Assembly (NCBI GenBank): GCA_002633005.1
Contig: NMRA01000107.1
Location: forward strand, 727,169-753,792
Source: Phoronis australis
Taxonomy: Eukaryota; Phoronida; Phoronidae
DNA length: 26,624 nucleotides
Direction of reading: 5' to 3'
Positions 1-10,626 of this stretch are shown piece by piece. The notes under the pieces are model-generated. The model saw nothing but the letters and a program-made list of their open reading frames with translations, did not search any database and had not been told where the DNA came from. The position numbers were made by a program, and so were the translations under genes. The stretch's first letter is position 1, and every line of letters begins with the position of its first letter.

Positions 1-44
1 TACTGAGCACATACATACCATTGTACAAGAAATCATTTGAAGTA

Positions 45-291
45 AATCAGAAAAAATTATCAAATTGCAACTGCTGAAGAAGATATTTACAAATTCAACC
101 AAGCCAGCGAAGTACAACAACCCGATAACCGCGTCGTTACACCATCCAAATCAACAAGCCCGTCTTCTGAAAATACTACGTACTGCAAGAATGTTCTCTA
201 TGGAAATCGTGCTATATGTGACCCTGCAGTGAATGAGGCCGGAGAGAGCTCGGTGGGAACTGCGTATGAACGGTATACTTCCAAAAACTAA
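45..291 (+). CDS. possible 3'-terminal exon of an unknown gene
   Basis: An open frame of about 80 codons without an ATG ends in TAA at 289-291. It is hydrophilic, rich in Ser, Thr, Asn and Glu, with several tyrosines in acidic or polar settings (for example EEDIYKF and NTTYCKN), which would suit a cytoplasmic tail. A candidate acceptor (AAATCAG) lies just upstream near 50. No family is recognised. A chance open frame is possible because no homology supports it. Confidence 0.25.
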
Positions 292-599
292 ACCACATGG
301 AAGTACAACGAAGTAAGATAACGGTAGTTCGACAGTATTGATTCGTGGACACAGATTTGCCCTAGTGCTGGCCCGTAGTCGGACAGGGCGGGGCTTCGGG
401 GGTGCGATTTACCCCCTTGCGGAAAAGGTCCAGCCCCAGCATATCCATTGGGCAGAGGATATAGGTGAACAACAATATGAACAAAAATTTTGTAGCTATT
501 ATGATATTACTAACTACTATGCAAGTTGGTGATAATTTCAAATTTGGTCACGGTTCTGAATCGAAGTGTTTTACATAATCACTTCAGCCGTACGCGGCC
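292..599. other. no gene seen
   Basis: Nothing assignable. Short open frames here have no recognisable domain. Confidence 0.4.
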
Positions 600-755
600 A
601 ACTTCGCCAAGTGACCACGTGATTGCGTGGTAGTTCGTGCAGATGACGCTTTATGTAACTGACAGCAAGGAGTGTAGTAGTATAGGAGAGTTCACTTGTG
701 AGTTCGCTGTTACCGCTACTACTAGCGCCGCCAAGTGATGAACAAGCAACAGTCA
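600..755 (+). repeat. left arm of a divergent inverted repeat
   Basis: This stretch is similar to the reverse complement of about 1775-1945. The best conserved block is the 19 nt GTATAGGAGAGTTCACT with its flank CAAGGAGTGTA. Around it the two arms share scattered blocks such as ACTAGCGC followed by CCAAG. In one frame both arms read KEC(S/T)SIGEFT, so it may be an old transposon arm or a duplicated exon in head-to-head orientation. Confidence 0.45.
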
Positions 756-1100
756 ACCAGGAAGTGCCAAAACAATTTGGAAGGACGCATTATGCAGTGC
801 GATAAATTGCACTAATTCATCCACGACAACCCCAGACGTGTCGTTTTTTTAGGTTTTCTAAGGATCCGGAAAGGTAAGTATTATATGTTATTCAATAATA
901 TAATACATTGTCTTTCATTATGTGTGTTCTGTTCACAGTTGTTAGACAAGTCGATCGCACGTCCCGGTGCCACTGTCTGTTGTTTGCAGTGTAGGCTAGG
1001 CCTACTGGTCAGCCGGCGGAAGGACTACTGATTAACGTACGATGTTATCGTCTGCTTTTTGGATACTTGCAGTCCATGTATTCCAAATCAAAATGTCACT

Positions 1101-1512
1101 NNNNNNNNNNNNNNNNNNNNNNNNNNNNNNNNNNNNNNNNNNNNNNNNNNNNNNNNNNNNNNNNNNNNNNNNNNNNNNNNNNNNNNNNNNNNNNNNNNNN
1201 NNNNNNNNNNNNNNNNNNNNNNNNNNNNNNNNNNNNNNNNNNNNNNNNNNNNNNNNNNNNNNNNNNNNNNNNNNNNNNNNNNNNNNNNNNNNNNNNNNNN
1301 NNNNNNNNNNNNNNNNNNNNNNNNNNNNNNNNNNNNNNNNNNNNNNNNNNNNNNNNNNNNNNNNNNNNNNNNNNNNNNNNNNNNNNNNNNNNNNNNNNNN
1401 NNNNNNNNNNNNNNNNNNNNNNNNNNNNNNNNNNNNNNNNNNNNNNNNNNNNNNNNNNNNNNNNNNNNNNNNNNNNNNNNNNNNNNNNNNNNNNNNNNNN
1501 NNNNNNNNNNNN
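1101..1512. other. assembly gap (412 N)
   Basis: A run of Ns. It lies between the two arms of the inverted repeat, so an inner part of that structure may be missing. Open frames spanning the Ns mean nothing. Confidence 0.99.
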
Positions 1513-1774
1513 TAAGGAAAGATAATTTGCCTTGTTAAGAACTCAAACATGAAACAAAACCGTGATAGATTTTGAAGGGAGCTTCAAAAGAATAAAAACA
1601 AATACACTTTAATATTGATTAAAATACACATTTTCATTCTCATTCGATTATAAGTGGATGTTAGTTTACGTATTCTAACCATTTTCAATCACACAGTAAT
1701 TTTATTGCACGTTGAACGTCATTAAAGTATGAATTCATCAGTGTTTACATTGTTCGGACTGCGCTCCTAAGTAA

Positions 1775-1945
1775 GTATTGATTATTCACCGCTTGGAGCG
1801 CTAGTGTTTCGACCGGTAACCATTGCGGCGAATGGTAAAATGGCGGAGTGAACTCTCCTATACTCGTACACTCCTTGGTGACAGTCATAAGCCACCGACT
1901 ACAACGTTGAACGGGCGTGATCACTGTACTGGCAGTTATAGAAGC
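1775..1945 (-). repeat. right arm of a divergent inverted repeat
   Basis: Reverse-complement relative of 600-755 (see that entry). On the minus strand it sits in an open frame of 122 codons (1745-2113) with no recognisable domain. Both arms have a GT dinucleotide just after the shared block, so a duplicated exon cannot be ruled out. Confidence 0.45.
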
Positions 1946-3710
1946 GAGAGGTCCCGAAAAGTAGTATGTGAATGGCTTAAAATCGATCAACCGACAAAAT
2001 AGCAGAAGATAAGTTTGTGAATCTGATTCTTCGGTATTGTTGCCAGCATAGTGATGTGCAGGCTTTTTGAATTTTCGAATTGAAAGTGATAGTCGAATAT
2101 GTTGTTTATCCAATACAGGCTTTGGTTGTGGATTGCTAGATTGATATACATGTGGTGCACCGACGTGCAGACTTCATAGAAGCAACAAACTTTATGGAAG
2201 AGATTTCCAAGTTTATATCACTGCTCCTAAGGTTCAACATTGCCAAACTACGTTCACAAGTCCGACAGTTTGCTATGTCTGCTAATGAGGCGGAACCAAC
2301 ATTCATAAGCTATTGTATTTGTGTACGTTTAATAACCATTTAAAGGATGCGAAGAAGTTAAATAGTTCTTGAAACATTGATTGACTGTTTGCAAATGACC
2401 TCAGTTCCAATCACTCACAATCGCGATTCTTGAATCTAAAACGACTCATTTTCTAACAGGGACAACGTCTGGGGCACGCGGATAATTTATTTTATTTCTG
2501 GGTTGCGGCGACTTACGGGCGGCATTAAATTTGTGTCTAAACCGAAATGTGTGTTTTTGCATATGGAAATATAAAACTTACAACTAAGTCCGAAATTTCA
2601 CACATTTTCGGGGTAGTGGATCTTCGAAGTAGTGAACATTTTGAGCAATGTCTTCGGAGTAGTGGCCTGTAATCATTTCCAACGCTATGAGCAACTTAAG
2701 TAACCTGACAAAAAATTCTACAAGTCATTCTCTAACTAAATGTTTCCGTCCGAGTATGTAATGGAGTACAATCACTCATATTTAAAAGCACAAGTGCTTC
2801 GAAAGTTCGATTTGGTCGGGAGCCACCATTTGTTCGGCACATTTCAACCAAACACAAAAAAACGGCGTTACGATGAAAGACTCGCCACATTGTTAGGGCA
2901 TTTGCAAATTTTACAAATAACGAACACAAACTGCTTTCATCCTAGGACGAGTAATGCCAAGCCTTCATCCCCGGCCCAAATCGAGTGCTACGGCGCGCAA
3001 TCTTATGCACTGTGTTTAGACCGTGCTCATTCGGTCATGACAGTAGTAAACTCGAGTGACCCAGGTTTACTGTGGCCTTTGTAACTATAAGTGTCTGTTT
3101 TGCATCATAATTGTCCAGTTCTCGCTCAAAATCGTTCTCGTCTTCTGATCTGCTGTGTTCCAATATTGCAATTGATTGTCAAGTGACCAAACGTCTTTCG
3201 CCCATTACATCATTTGGCGGAAAACTTGGAAATAATTGTTTCTTCAAAATTTAAAAAAAATCGCTACTGTCTGGTATAAAAAGTGATTATTTAGTTTGAT
3301 TTTATGGTATTTATTTTATATTAGCTAACTGAAACCTTAAAAACTAAAAATGCGTGGTGGGAACTCTTTAAAATTTCGAACCACCGTCCGCGCAATGCTG
3401 GCTACGGGCCTGTAATGGTCCTGTTATAGCCCCATAATTGTGCCTTTTGAGGGTTAGGTTAGACGTTCCAATTAAGTGAGGTGGGGTTTGCGGACAGAGT
3501 TTTTCTTGACGTCTTTGATATAGAAATGGTACTCTGAGACATAGATTATCTGGGTGCAGTAAAGCTCTCACGTCTGGGTGATATATTTTCAGGCACAATT
3601 TGGCACTGAAAGTTATACATGAAGCCGTTGAGTGTGCAGTGATTCTATCAAAAATATCCAAATACAAAGATTGCCAGTCAGGGGGCTGCAAGTTCCACCA
3701 GTGTTAAGTG
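1946..3710. other. no gene recognised
   Basis: AT-rich sequence with short open frames on both strands (for example 2152-2343 plus and 2732-2929 minus). None shows a known domain, a convincing splice pair or a repeat pattern I can support. Confidence 0.4.
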
Positions 3711-4118
3711 ACCAGCTACTGCTAAGAGTCACTGTACAGTTCGAATAGACAAGACACTTCCAGAGGGATTACTCTTGTCTGGTTTGCGTCATGATGTGGT
3801 GCTGGTCGATGGAGAGAGAAAACATCTTGTTCTTGGTGAACTAAGAGTTGCATGGAACGAAGCTTTCTGCGAAGCTTATACATGTAAGCGTAAGCTGTTA
3901 CGGTAAGCAGAACTGCAACAGAAATCCAGATGAAAGGTTACGGCTGTGACCTGATTCCACTTGAGGTGGGAAGTCTCGGTTTTCCGTCATCATCTTTATG
4001 GAGGTTCCTGGAGGTGGCTGGTGTGAACCATTCCAGGAAGGTGTTCCTGGTGTGGGGGAAGAAGGCTTTGGACGGCAGCACGTGGATTATGGGGGAAGTA
4101 CAAGTCCGACAGTACTAA
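3711..4118 (+). pseudogene. decayed retroelement fragment, PD-(D/E)XK-like nuclease end
   Basis: Two neighbouring frames together resemble the C-terminal region of some animal non-LTR retroelement polyproteins. The first frame has RHDVVLVDGERKHLVLGEL, which fits the PD...E(L/V) part of a restriction-like nuclease fold with His in place of Pro. It then has AELQQ after an in-frame TAA near 3903. A frame change follows, and the second frame (from 3930) has CDLIPLEVGSLGFPSSSLWR, the typical 'P(I/V)EVG-RGF' tail block. The stop and the frameshift show it is dead. No reverse transcriptase is seen next to it. The family call rests on motif memory, not on a search. Confidence 0.45.
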
Positions 4119-4889
4119 ACATGGAGCCAAGATCTATCCACCCACCAAGTTTTATTTTCATAACTTCAGAACCTTGAAAATATCCTACTCGTGGTTAATA
4201 TATTGGAGATAGAATCTCTTACTGGTTCCTAGATTGCAGTAAGTCTAGCAACCTTGAACGCCAGGCTATGTGCCAATGGTCATAATTGAGGGAAAGGTAT
4301 TTCAGTCCAACAATGAATTTTTTCATTCGAGTCCCTCGATACTAACCAATAATAAAGACGCGTCCACGAAAATTTTACCTCAATAATTCTTAACACTGTT
4401 CTAATGATACCTTCCGTAATAATGACAGACCAAACCCATTTTTCTTGATTGGCTATGTACGGTGTGATCCTGAAATTTCGAGTTCGCGCACGGCTCTTCC
4501 CTAGCGATATTGAGATTAAGCGCTTATTCCTAAGTCACGCACAGCGAATCCACATGCTTGTCGAGGCGAAATGGATGCTAATAGTTCTGAAAGAAATTAA
4601 CTATTCCTGTCTTTTACAAAAACAACAGGTTGAAAAAATTGTCTTAACTTGAATTTTATTTCAGGACCACTGAATAATAATTTGCCAACATTCCAGCATT
4701 TTGAGATTCGTGTATATATGTCCGTGGGTGCAATAAGATGGTGGTCATACCTCCTAAAAGTTATATTCATACGCCAGCTTTTTATTGTCTTCAATGTAAA
4801 ATTCCTTAAAACACATACGAAAAACGGCTTGATAGTATTTTCGCGTATTTTATAGGTGGAATTATATAAAAAGTCAACAGAAAAATGTA
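4119..4889. other. no gene seen
   Basis: AT-rich sequence. Overlapping open frames on both strands at 4449-4855 have no recognisable features. Confidence 0.4.
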
Positions 4890-5183
4890 TTAAAATGTAT
4901 TTTTAAAGTTCATATTCGACGCTAGCAATAATTGCACAGCATTACATGACTCGGGCTGATAGTCGAGCTCAGACGAACAACTGTTCATATAAGAAGTTGG
5001 CCGTGCTCTAGATTTACGACCAGATAGTTGACCCGACTTGATGTGAAAACTTGGTGACTGATCGGAAACGATTTTGCCTGAGAGTCTTTCAAGTATGAAT
5101 GACCACGCCTGACCGGTTAGACTTTGGTGGCCGTCCCCCGCCTGCCCTTTGCAGAAGACGACGTACTTCTGAAACCTACAGCA
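4890..5183 (-). CDS. possible terminal exon of an unknown gene
   Basis: On the minus strand, nested acceptor-like sites (TTGCTGTAG and TTTCAG, about 5176-5183) precede an open frame of roughly 95 codons ending in TAA at 4890. The frame starts KYVVFCKGQAGDG and is Ser/Gln-rich with a Tyr-containing tail (SYMNSCSSELDYQP). It could be a cytoplasmic C-terminus. No upstream exon and no family are recognised, so this may be a chance frame. Confidence 0.25.
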   Translation of the reverse strand, partial: CCRFQKYVVFCKGQAGDGHQSLTGQAWSFILERLSGKIVSDQSPSFHIKSGQLSGRKSRARPTSYMNSCSSELDYQPESCNAVQLLLASNMNFKNTF

Positions 5184-5201
5184 ATGACCGATTAGCGGCA
5201 C

Positions 5202-6060
5202 TTTTCTCGGGACTTAGAAAATACCTACTTATGAAATCAACAGCAAAAAAACGCTGCATTTTTCGGTACTGAGAAAAGTTTTCAAAATCCACACAGGCCA
5301 AACCGGCGACCTGGATGTGAGGCGGCCACGCGGGAGCTTGCTACACCGCCCAGCATGCACTAGTTTTAATTTCGGGATGTATGCTTGCCGAGATTGTTAT
5401 GGGACAAGTTTGTACAAGAAACGCGCGTGGTGGTAGGAATGGCACTCTGGCACTCAGTACATTGATACGTTACACTCATGTCCACGGAGTAAGGAACATT
5501 CAATTACAGTCGCGTTTCTTCATTTTCTCGTTATTGGGATATTTAATTCACGGTTGTGATATGCAGTGCTACAAAAAGCTAGCTTAATGATGCTGACACT
5601 GTAGTCATTTGTTAAAACAAGGTAATTGGTGGTTTTAAGCACTTTGATGGTTGGTTCTTACAGGTGTAGCTGTATTTTGACGATAATCTTCATACGGCTA
5701 GCTGGTTGGTCATTGTTTAGTATGACGTCATCTGGAAATCTGATGTCGCGCGTTATTTTCGAACGATAAAATAACAAAGAAAACGAAGGCGAAGTCGAAA
5801 TTGTTCAAATTAAATAATCTGCTACATGAAACACCAAATCATATTCTAAAATTTACAGGTTCATTTTCGTCCTAATGAATGTATGACTTACAGTTGTTTG
5901 GCAAACTGTGCCCAAACCCCTTATGTAGAAACTACCACATTTACAAGCATCACGGAAAGGTCGCGTGGAAACCAATTCACGATGACACATTATCGAAAGT
6001 GTAAAGATGTGCTTTCGCGAATCATGTTTAGCGATTTGTTGCCAAGTAAGGAGGAAAAAT
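5202..6060. other. no gene recognised
   Basis: Several short frames (5381-5587 plus, 5853-6083 both strands) without known domains. The right part may be the 5' flank of the kinase-like gene that starts near 6215. Confidence 0.35.
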
Positions 6061-6104
6061 TCTAGAGGTGATGCTTCCCACATTGACTTCCAATCACCTC
6101 TAGA
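6061..6104 (+). repeat. perfect 12-bp hairpin
   Basis: TCTAGAGGTGAT (6061-6072) is the exact reverse complement of 6093-6104, with a 20-nt loop. It lies about 110 nt upstream of the proposed kinase start codon, so it could be a leader hairpin or a short fold-back. Confidence 0.7.
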
Positions 6105-6214
6105 GGCCGCATTATGGAGAAGAATCCATCACGAACCCGCTGACAGTACTGCTTGTTGGTCTACAACTAGATTCCTATTGCCACCATCTTTGTTCACAAA
6201 CAAGCTGTCGTGGA

Positions 6215-6261
6215 ATGAAAACGAAACGCGCTGAAGAAGATTATCAAAAGCAAGGAAAAGG
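6215..6261 (+). CDS. kinase-like gene, putative first exon
   Basis: ATG at 6215 opens 15 codons of a charged peptide (MKTKRAEEDYQKQGK) that end at a good donor (GG then GTGAGA, 6262). Read through, the frame stops at once, so splicing is needed. The exon ends in phase 2, which matches an acceptor AG at 6302-6303 before the glycine-loop exon. The implied intron is only 42 nt, so the start and this exon are tentative. Translation could begin elsewhere. Confidence 0.35.
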
Positions 6262-6303
6262 GTGAGACAGATGAATCAATAAATTTTTTGGGTAATCGAA
6301 GAG

Positions 6304-6409
6304 TTATGTGGAGAAAAAGTGCGACCCAATACTTCTCGGTTGCGGAAACTATGGCAGGGTTTATCTGGTAAAAGACGATACAGATAAAATGTTCGCATTG
6401 AAAAGCTTC
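6304..6409 (+). CDS. protein-kinase-like gene, N-lobe exon
   Basis: Encodes the front of a protein kinase fold. It has strand beta1 and glycine loop LLGCGNYGRVYLV (GxGxYGxV pattern, codons at 6338-6361) and the beta3 lysine in FALKSF (AAA at 6401-6403), the ATP-contacting VAIK-type residue. The frame closes with TAA six bases later; a GT at 6410 (GTTTAAGT) is the only plausible donor and is not a strong match. The exon is in phase with the C-lobe exon beginning at 8204. Upstream the frame is open only from 6296. The subfamily is not recognised. Confidence 0.65.
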
Positions 6410-8203
6410 GTTTAAGTCCTTCTCTCACGCGTTGTTAACCCTTATTACATGGTTAGAGGATATTATATGAAGTACCTACCCCATAAATAATACACGATTC
6501 GTACTCGAAAAGAGTTTAAATGAACACGCCACTCACGATTCGCACCCCAAGAACCACCGCTTTTTTGAACTTGCCGTGAACCCGGATGTACAATTCATTC
6601 AGGAACCCAGGCCGAGAAAACGCCGTCAGTGCGACTGGAGAAGTGCCTGTACTGTTACCAGCTAGCAAACGGGGATAAAATAATCAATAGCTCGCCTTAA
6701 TTTTAATATCAAACTACGGACAATTTTATCGAATTTGCTGAAGAAATGGGGCGAATAAATTTTGACAGAAATTATTTTGCCAGACTCGGGACCGCAGCCT
6801 ATCGGACCCGGTGCGGATCGAGACCAGACACTGGCGAACGATAAATGCATGCGGTTGCAAGCTGTTTTGTCGAAGTAAAATGGTCAAATCATAAATGCTG
6901 CATATATTCAAGGGTAGTTTCAGACACTTGCATGAAATTACGGGCTGGTTAGTCCTGTGTCATACTGCCGCGGCAGACCTTAGTTAGCCTCAGTCACCAG
7001 CTACCAGTTAAGACTATCGTCAAAATACAGCTTGTTAGTAGGCCTATAGAGCTTTGCGCCAAGGCTACCCTTAGGCCTAACTGGTCGCTGGCCACAGCGC
7101 TCGCTCAAACGAGGTTTATTTAGAACTTGGGTACTTCTGGCGAACTGTGCAAAGTTGTTGGCTTTCAATAGAGATTTTCCCAGACTTTGTATGAGCGCAC
7201 CANAATTCGAATATATCTTATATTTTTGCACAAAAAACACAAAAATTGAACAAAGTTTCTTCTTTGTAGCAACGTTTGTCAAAATTTATCAACGTTAAAT
7301 CTTCACAAATTACAAAGTAGCCGATTGAACATGCCTTTCAGTTCAGCAAAAGTCGCCATGTTGTCGGTGCCGCCAGAAATGAGACGAAGTCCAAAGGGAA
7401 TTTTGAGCACATTTATCACTTAATGAGTAACAACTGCGAGGCTGAAATTTGGTGAACACTGTTAAATCGTGCAGAATAGTAAGTAAAGACATGTCTACCT
7501 AAATTTCACCGTAATTTGTTGGCGAAAACAATTTACACAAAGTTTTAAACTCGTAACTTATCCCGCTGTCCTCCAATATGGCGACGCGATCCAAACAAAG
7601 TGACCCAAATTTCGCCACAAAACTTGCAATAACTTTACACTGCTTGCCCCGATTTTGATACTTTTTCGATTTTTACTGAGTAGAATGCACTACCTTTCCG
7701 ACGATAGTAAAGTACTTTTTCAAAACGAGAAAAAAATAAAACCGAAAAAAAATAGGTTCGACCCATATTGGTTCCTAGGTTCGACCGGCCTACGTAAGGA
7801 ACTAAACACCAATGCTATTTTAACATACTAAGTACGCGTAACATTCCAAAAAACATCACCGACCACTAACTACAAACTATAAATACACTACATATGCAAA
7901 CGAATCACGAAATATTACTAACAAAACAAAATAATGAAGACTTTTCGAGCAAGCGATAGCACAATCAGTTACAAGGAAAAATGGCGGCTTCCAGGACAAG
8001 TTCCTGAACTGATGAACCGGAAATGTGGGTACGGAAATAACCGATGACATCCGGTAGTCATACGCTCAGAGAGAAGAGTCAATTACTGTTCAAAAATCGC
8101 TTTTGGCAAGAAAGGCGAAAAGAATATAAAGAAAGGGTGTCGAAAATAAGATTTTATGTAGTAAGTATTTTCGGATACTGGAACCACATGGGCAGTTTGA
8201 GAG
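6410..8203 (+). other. presumed intron of the kinase-like gene
   Basis: No coding match. A single N sits at 7203. The right half is AT-rich, with an AAAATGGCGGC stretch at 7977-7987 that resembles a YY1-type core; it could be the promoter of an alternative transcript, but this is a guess. Confidence 0.4.
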
Positions 8204-8919
8204 AAGGACTTTAAAGGAGCTAATGATAAACAGAAGCGTTCTCTGGAGCACGTTTTCCGAGAAGCCTTTAATATGGTCCAGGTCAATGAGGTAGGAGTTG
8301 GGCCACGCTTTTATGATATGTTTCCACTAGATGAAGGCGACAGTTTTTTGGATTGTGGTAAACTAATGGAATTTTACGAGACCCAGCGAAAAATGAGGCG
8401 ACAGAACTTGGCAAGTTTCTACAGGACGAAGCGCATAATAAGGAAACGGGTGGCACTACGGTTGACTGCATGCAATGGATATCTATCGTTTTTGGCATTG
8501 TTCGTCAACTGCAAGCCACCGACGTCACAGGACTTGCCATCAAAGATTTGTGCATGGAAAACGTTTTAGTGAAGCTGGAGGGCATTGGCGTTCAACCTGT
8601 CATCAATGACTTTGGGGAGTCGTCCATCACAATGAAATCTTCACGATGGTTGCTGCGATCAGCACGCAACTCTATTGACTACTCCAAACAAATATTTTTG
8701 TTAGGTGTGATATTAAAAGAGATTGAAACGATGCTGAAAACGAGAATCTTCTCTGACATGTTTGAAGAGGCCATGTCTGAAAACGTAGCTAAAAGGCCAA
8801 TCGTTAATGCGTTAATCGCAACTTTAGAATCAAAGTATCATCACTTTGATGATTCAGCAAAATTACAGAAAAGAAAAAGAGAATTAGACAAAGAGTATGG
8901 TAACACAAGTCCAACTTGA
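8204..8919 (+). CDS. protein-kinase-like gene, C-lobe exon with frame break
   Basis: Continues the kinase fold. Residues of the alpha-C helix (EHVFREAFNMVQVNE) are followed by beta4-beta5 (PRFYDMF, then LMEFYE). The catalytic loop is IKDLCMEN with Asp at 8545-8547 and Asn at 8560-8562. DFG is at 8608-8616, alpha-F is YSKQIFLLGVILKEIE, and alpha-I has the Arg of KRP. It stops at TGA 8917-8919. The first part (8204 to about 8390) and the rest are in different frames. They meet at an A5 run (8389-8393), where one extra A would join them. The HRD His and Arg are replaced (Ile-Lys) and the Ser/Thr-kinase Lys of HRDLK is Cys; no clear APE motif is seen. Either a fast-evolving kinase with a sequencing slip or a recent pseudogene. 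Confidence 0.65.
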
Positions 8920-9568
8920 CCGACAACAATGACAGTCGATGATAGGCCCATGTTACAATCGCTTTCTTTCACGCATGCGTGAAGCCATGATGATTTCCAA
9001 CATACAAGGCAAAATTGGCAAAGCAAAGTTTCCAGTGAGGTACGCTCAACACCAACAACGCGACGTTAAGCAATGTCTGTTCAGGCAACCAGGCATTTAT
9101 TGTCAGTTTATTAGTTGTTGCAACTAATCCCAGAGTGGGAACATCTTGATAAAAATTTCTCCCGTAGGCGAGGAGAATGTGGGTGTGAGCCACTTTTTAA
9201 CGGCTGTGCAGATGAAATGGAAAACGGTCAATCTCGTGACACTACGAAAATGTATTGATCAACCAATAAGCAAAACACAAACGAGAAGGAGAGGAACTCG
9301 TAAAAACACGTTAAACGATTAGTATTGTTTAGTGCCTCCTTCCTTTTGTTTATTCCCCAGTTGAAGGGCATCCAACTGAAAGGAAAGAAGAATGAATCAT
9401 TGGATTATTTTGCTTTCAAAAGTCTTCATATTTAGAAATTAATTTGATACACTTATAGATACAATATATCACAGAGTCAATTAAAACTAACCTAAGACTC
9501 TGTGCTCCGTTAAATACAGACTCTGGTTGGAAGTCTTCATGAATACATATAGATTATTACAAGGCGAA
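8920..9568. other. no gene seen
   Basis: 3' flank of the kinase-like gene. Overlapping short frames at 8939-9193 on both strands have no domain. Confidence 0.4.
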
Positions 9569-9680
9569 GTCGTTATCCCCCGTTATCTAGAGCTCGAGTG
9601 GATTTTGGAGAATTAGCGTTAGCGCCGAGGGTGATAATTCTCCAAAATCCGCGAGGGCTCTAGATAAGGGGGATAACGAC
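9569..9680. repeat. fold-back (MITE-like) element
   Basis: Two arms of about 45 nt (9569-9614 and 9636-9680) are near-perfect reverse complements around a 21-nt centre. The outer ends read GTCGTTATCCCCC and the inner arm GGATTTTGGAGAATT. Differences are one extra G on the left and a few changes in the middle of the arm. A clear target duplication is not visible. A deeper, weaker pairing (TTACA near 9557 with TGTAA near 9688) extends the palindrome. Confidence 0.8.
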
Positions 9681-10245
9681 TGAGAACATGTAATAAACTA
9701 TTTATACCACATACTAAACGAGAAACATTGCAGTAAATCGATCTACCTTTCTCGACTCGCCTCGGCTTTGTAACTACTTTCTATGTCAGGGGCCCGGGGT
9801 TGGAGGTCGCGACCTTTTACGAAAAGCCGAGCTATTTTTGTCAAATAATGCTTATACTCAAAACCAATTGAAAATTTAACCAAAATAGAAATAAAGTGAA
9901 TATATGAATTAAGGTTTAGCAACTATTATAGCTTACTACACATTTTATCACGCTAAGCTTCGACCGGCAAAATACCGTCTGCTAAAGTAGGTTACCACCA
10001 GTAACTGACTATAATGCCCAAGTCAAAGGATCCCGACGACACGATACCCGCATTCAACTTCGAGATCGGTGATTTACTAGTGAGAGAACACAAGAAAAAA
10101 ATTTCACTGAATTAAAATATCGTTTTTATGGAGATTATGCGTCTTATTTTTCATAGCGTATAAATGTCGGCACAATGCCCTTTGCTGAACATGCGATTGT
10201 TGCGCGTGCTCAATTAAGTATTCTACATGTATTTTCACGTTCGAT
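9681..10245. other. no gene seen
   Basis: AT-rich sequence between the fold-back element and the SINE, downstream of the metalloprotease stop on the minus strand. Nothing assignable. Confidence 0.4.
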
Positions 10246-10440
10246 GCCGAGTTGTGTAGTGGTAACGTCGGCGACTCGAAACTCCTGAGGCACGGGTTCG
10301 AATCCGGCCTCGGTTTCCCGCCAAAATGTTATCTCACTTTATGGGTTATTACACGGTTGTATCTGCCATTCGAGGCCAAAATTATGGTATAAAGGTGCTT
10401 ATTACACATGGAGACAGTGTATCAGTGCTATGTGTAAGCA
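10246..10440 (+). repeat. tRNA-derived SINE or tRNA-like sequence
   Basis: The head (10246-10314) looks like a degenerate tRNA: GCCGAG pairs with CTCGGT, there is an A-box-like TGTGTAGTGGTAACG, and a consensus B box GGTTCGAATCC at 10295-10305. The T arm is only 4 bp strong and the anticodon arm does not fold cleanly, so a working tRNA gene is unlikely. A non-tRNA body probably follows; its right end is not defined. Confidence 0.6.
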
Positions 10441-10462
10441 GTCAACGTACTCGACTATCGGC

Positions 10463-10626
10463 TTAAGGATATCCAGCTGCTCGACAAGAGGTACAGCAAT
10501 TTTCGTGAACATAACTCGACGTACAGAAGTACGGCGAACTCTGCACAAAGCCTGTGCAGTTTGCAATAACTCGCCGTCCACTGGAGTCAGTGATGGTGAC
10601 GCTGAAGCTTGCGTTGTCTCGGCAAC
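10463..10626 (-). CDS. metalloprotease terminal exon: second six-Cys module and stop
   Basis: A 164-nt exon after a pyrimidine-rich acceptor (CCACCTCCTAG). It encodes CRDN, then after 21 residues from the first Cys the same C-x10-C-x8-CC-x2-C spacing as the previous exon (YFCTSSYVHENCCTSC), and ends AAGYP-TAA (10463-10465). Its phase accepts either the preceding module exon or, by skipping, the exon at 21877. An open frame on the plus strand (10430-10630) is its shadow. Confidence 0.78.

Noticed and set aside
1032-1550. Open frames on both strands spanning the N run
   Set aside because: They exist only because the Ns contain no stops.
2732-3084. Overlapping frames of 65 and 114 codons on opposite strands
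   Set aside because: No domain, no splice context and no sign which strand would be coding.
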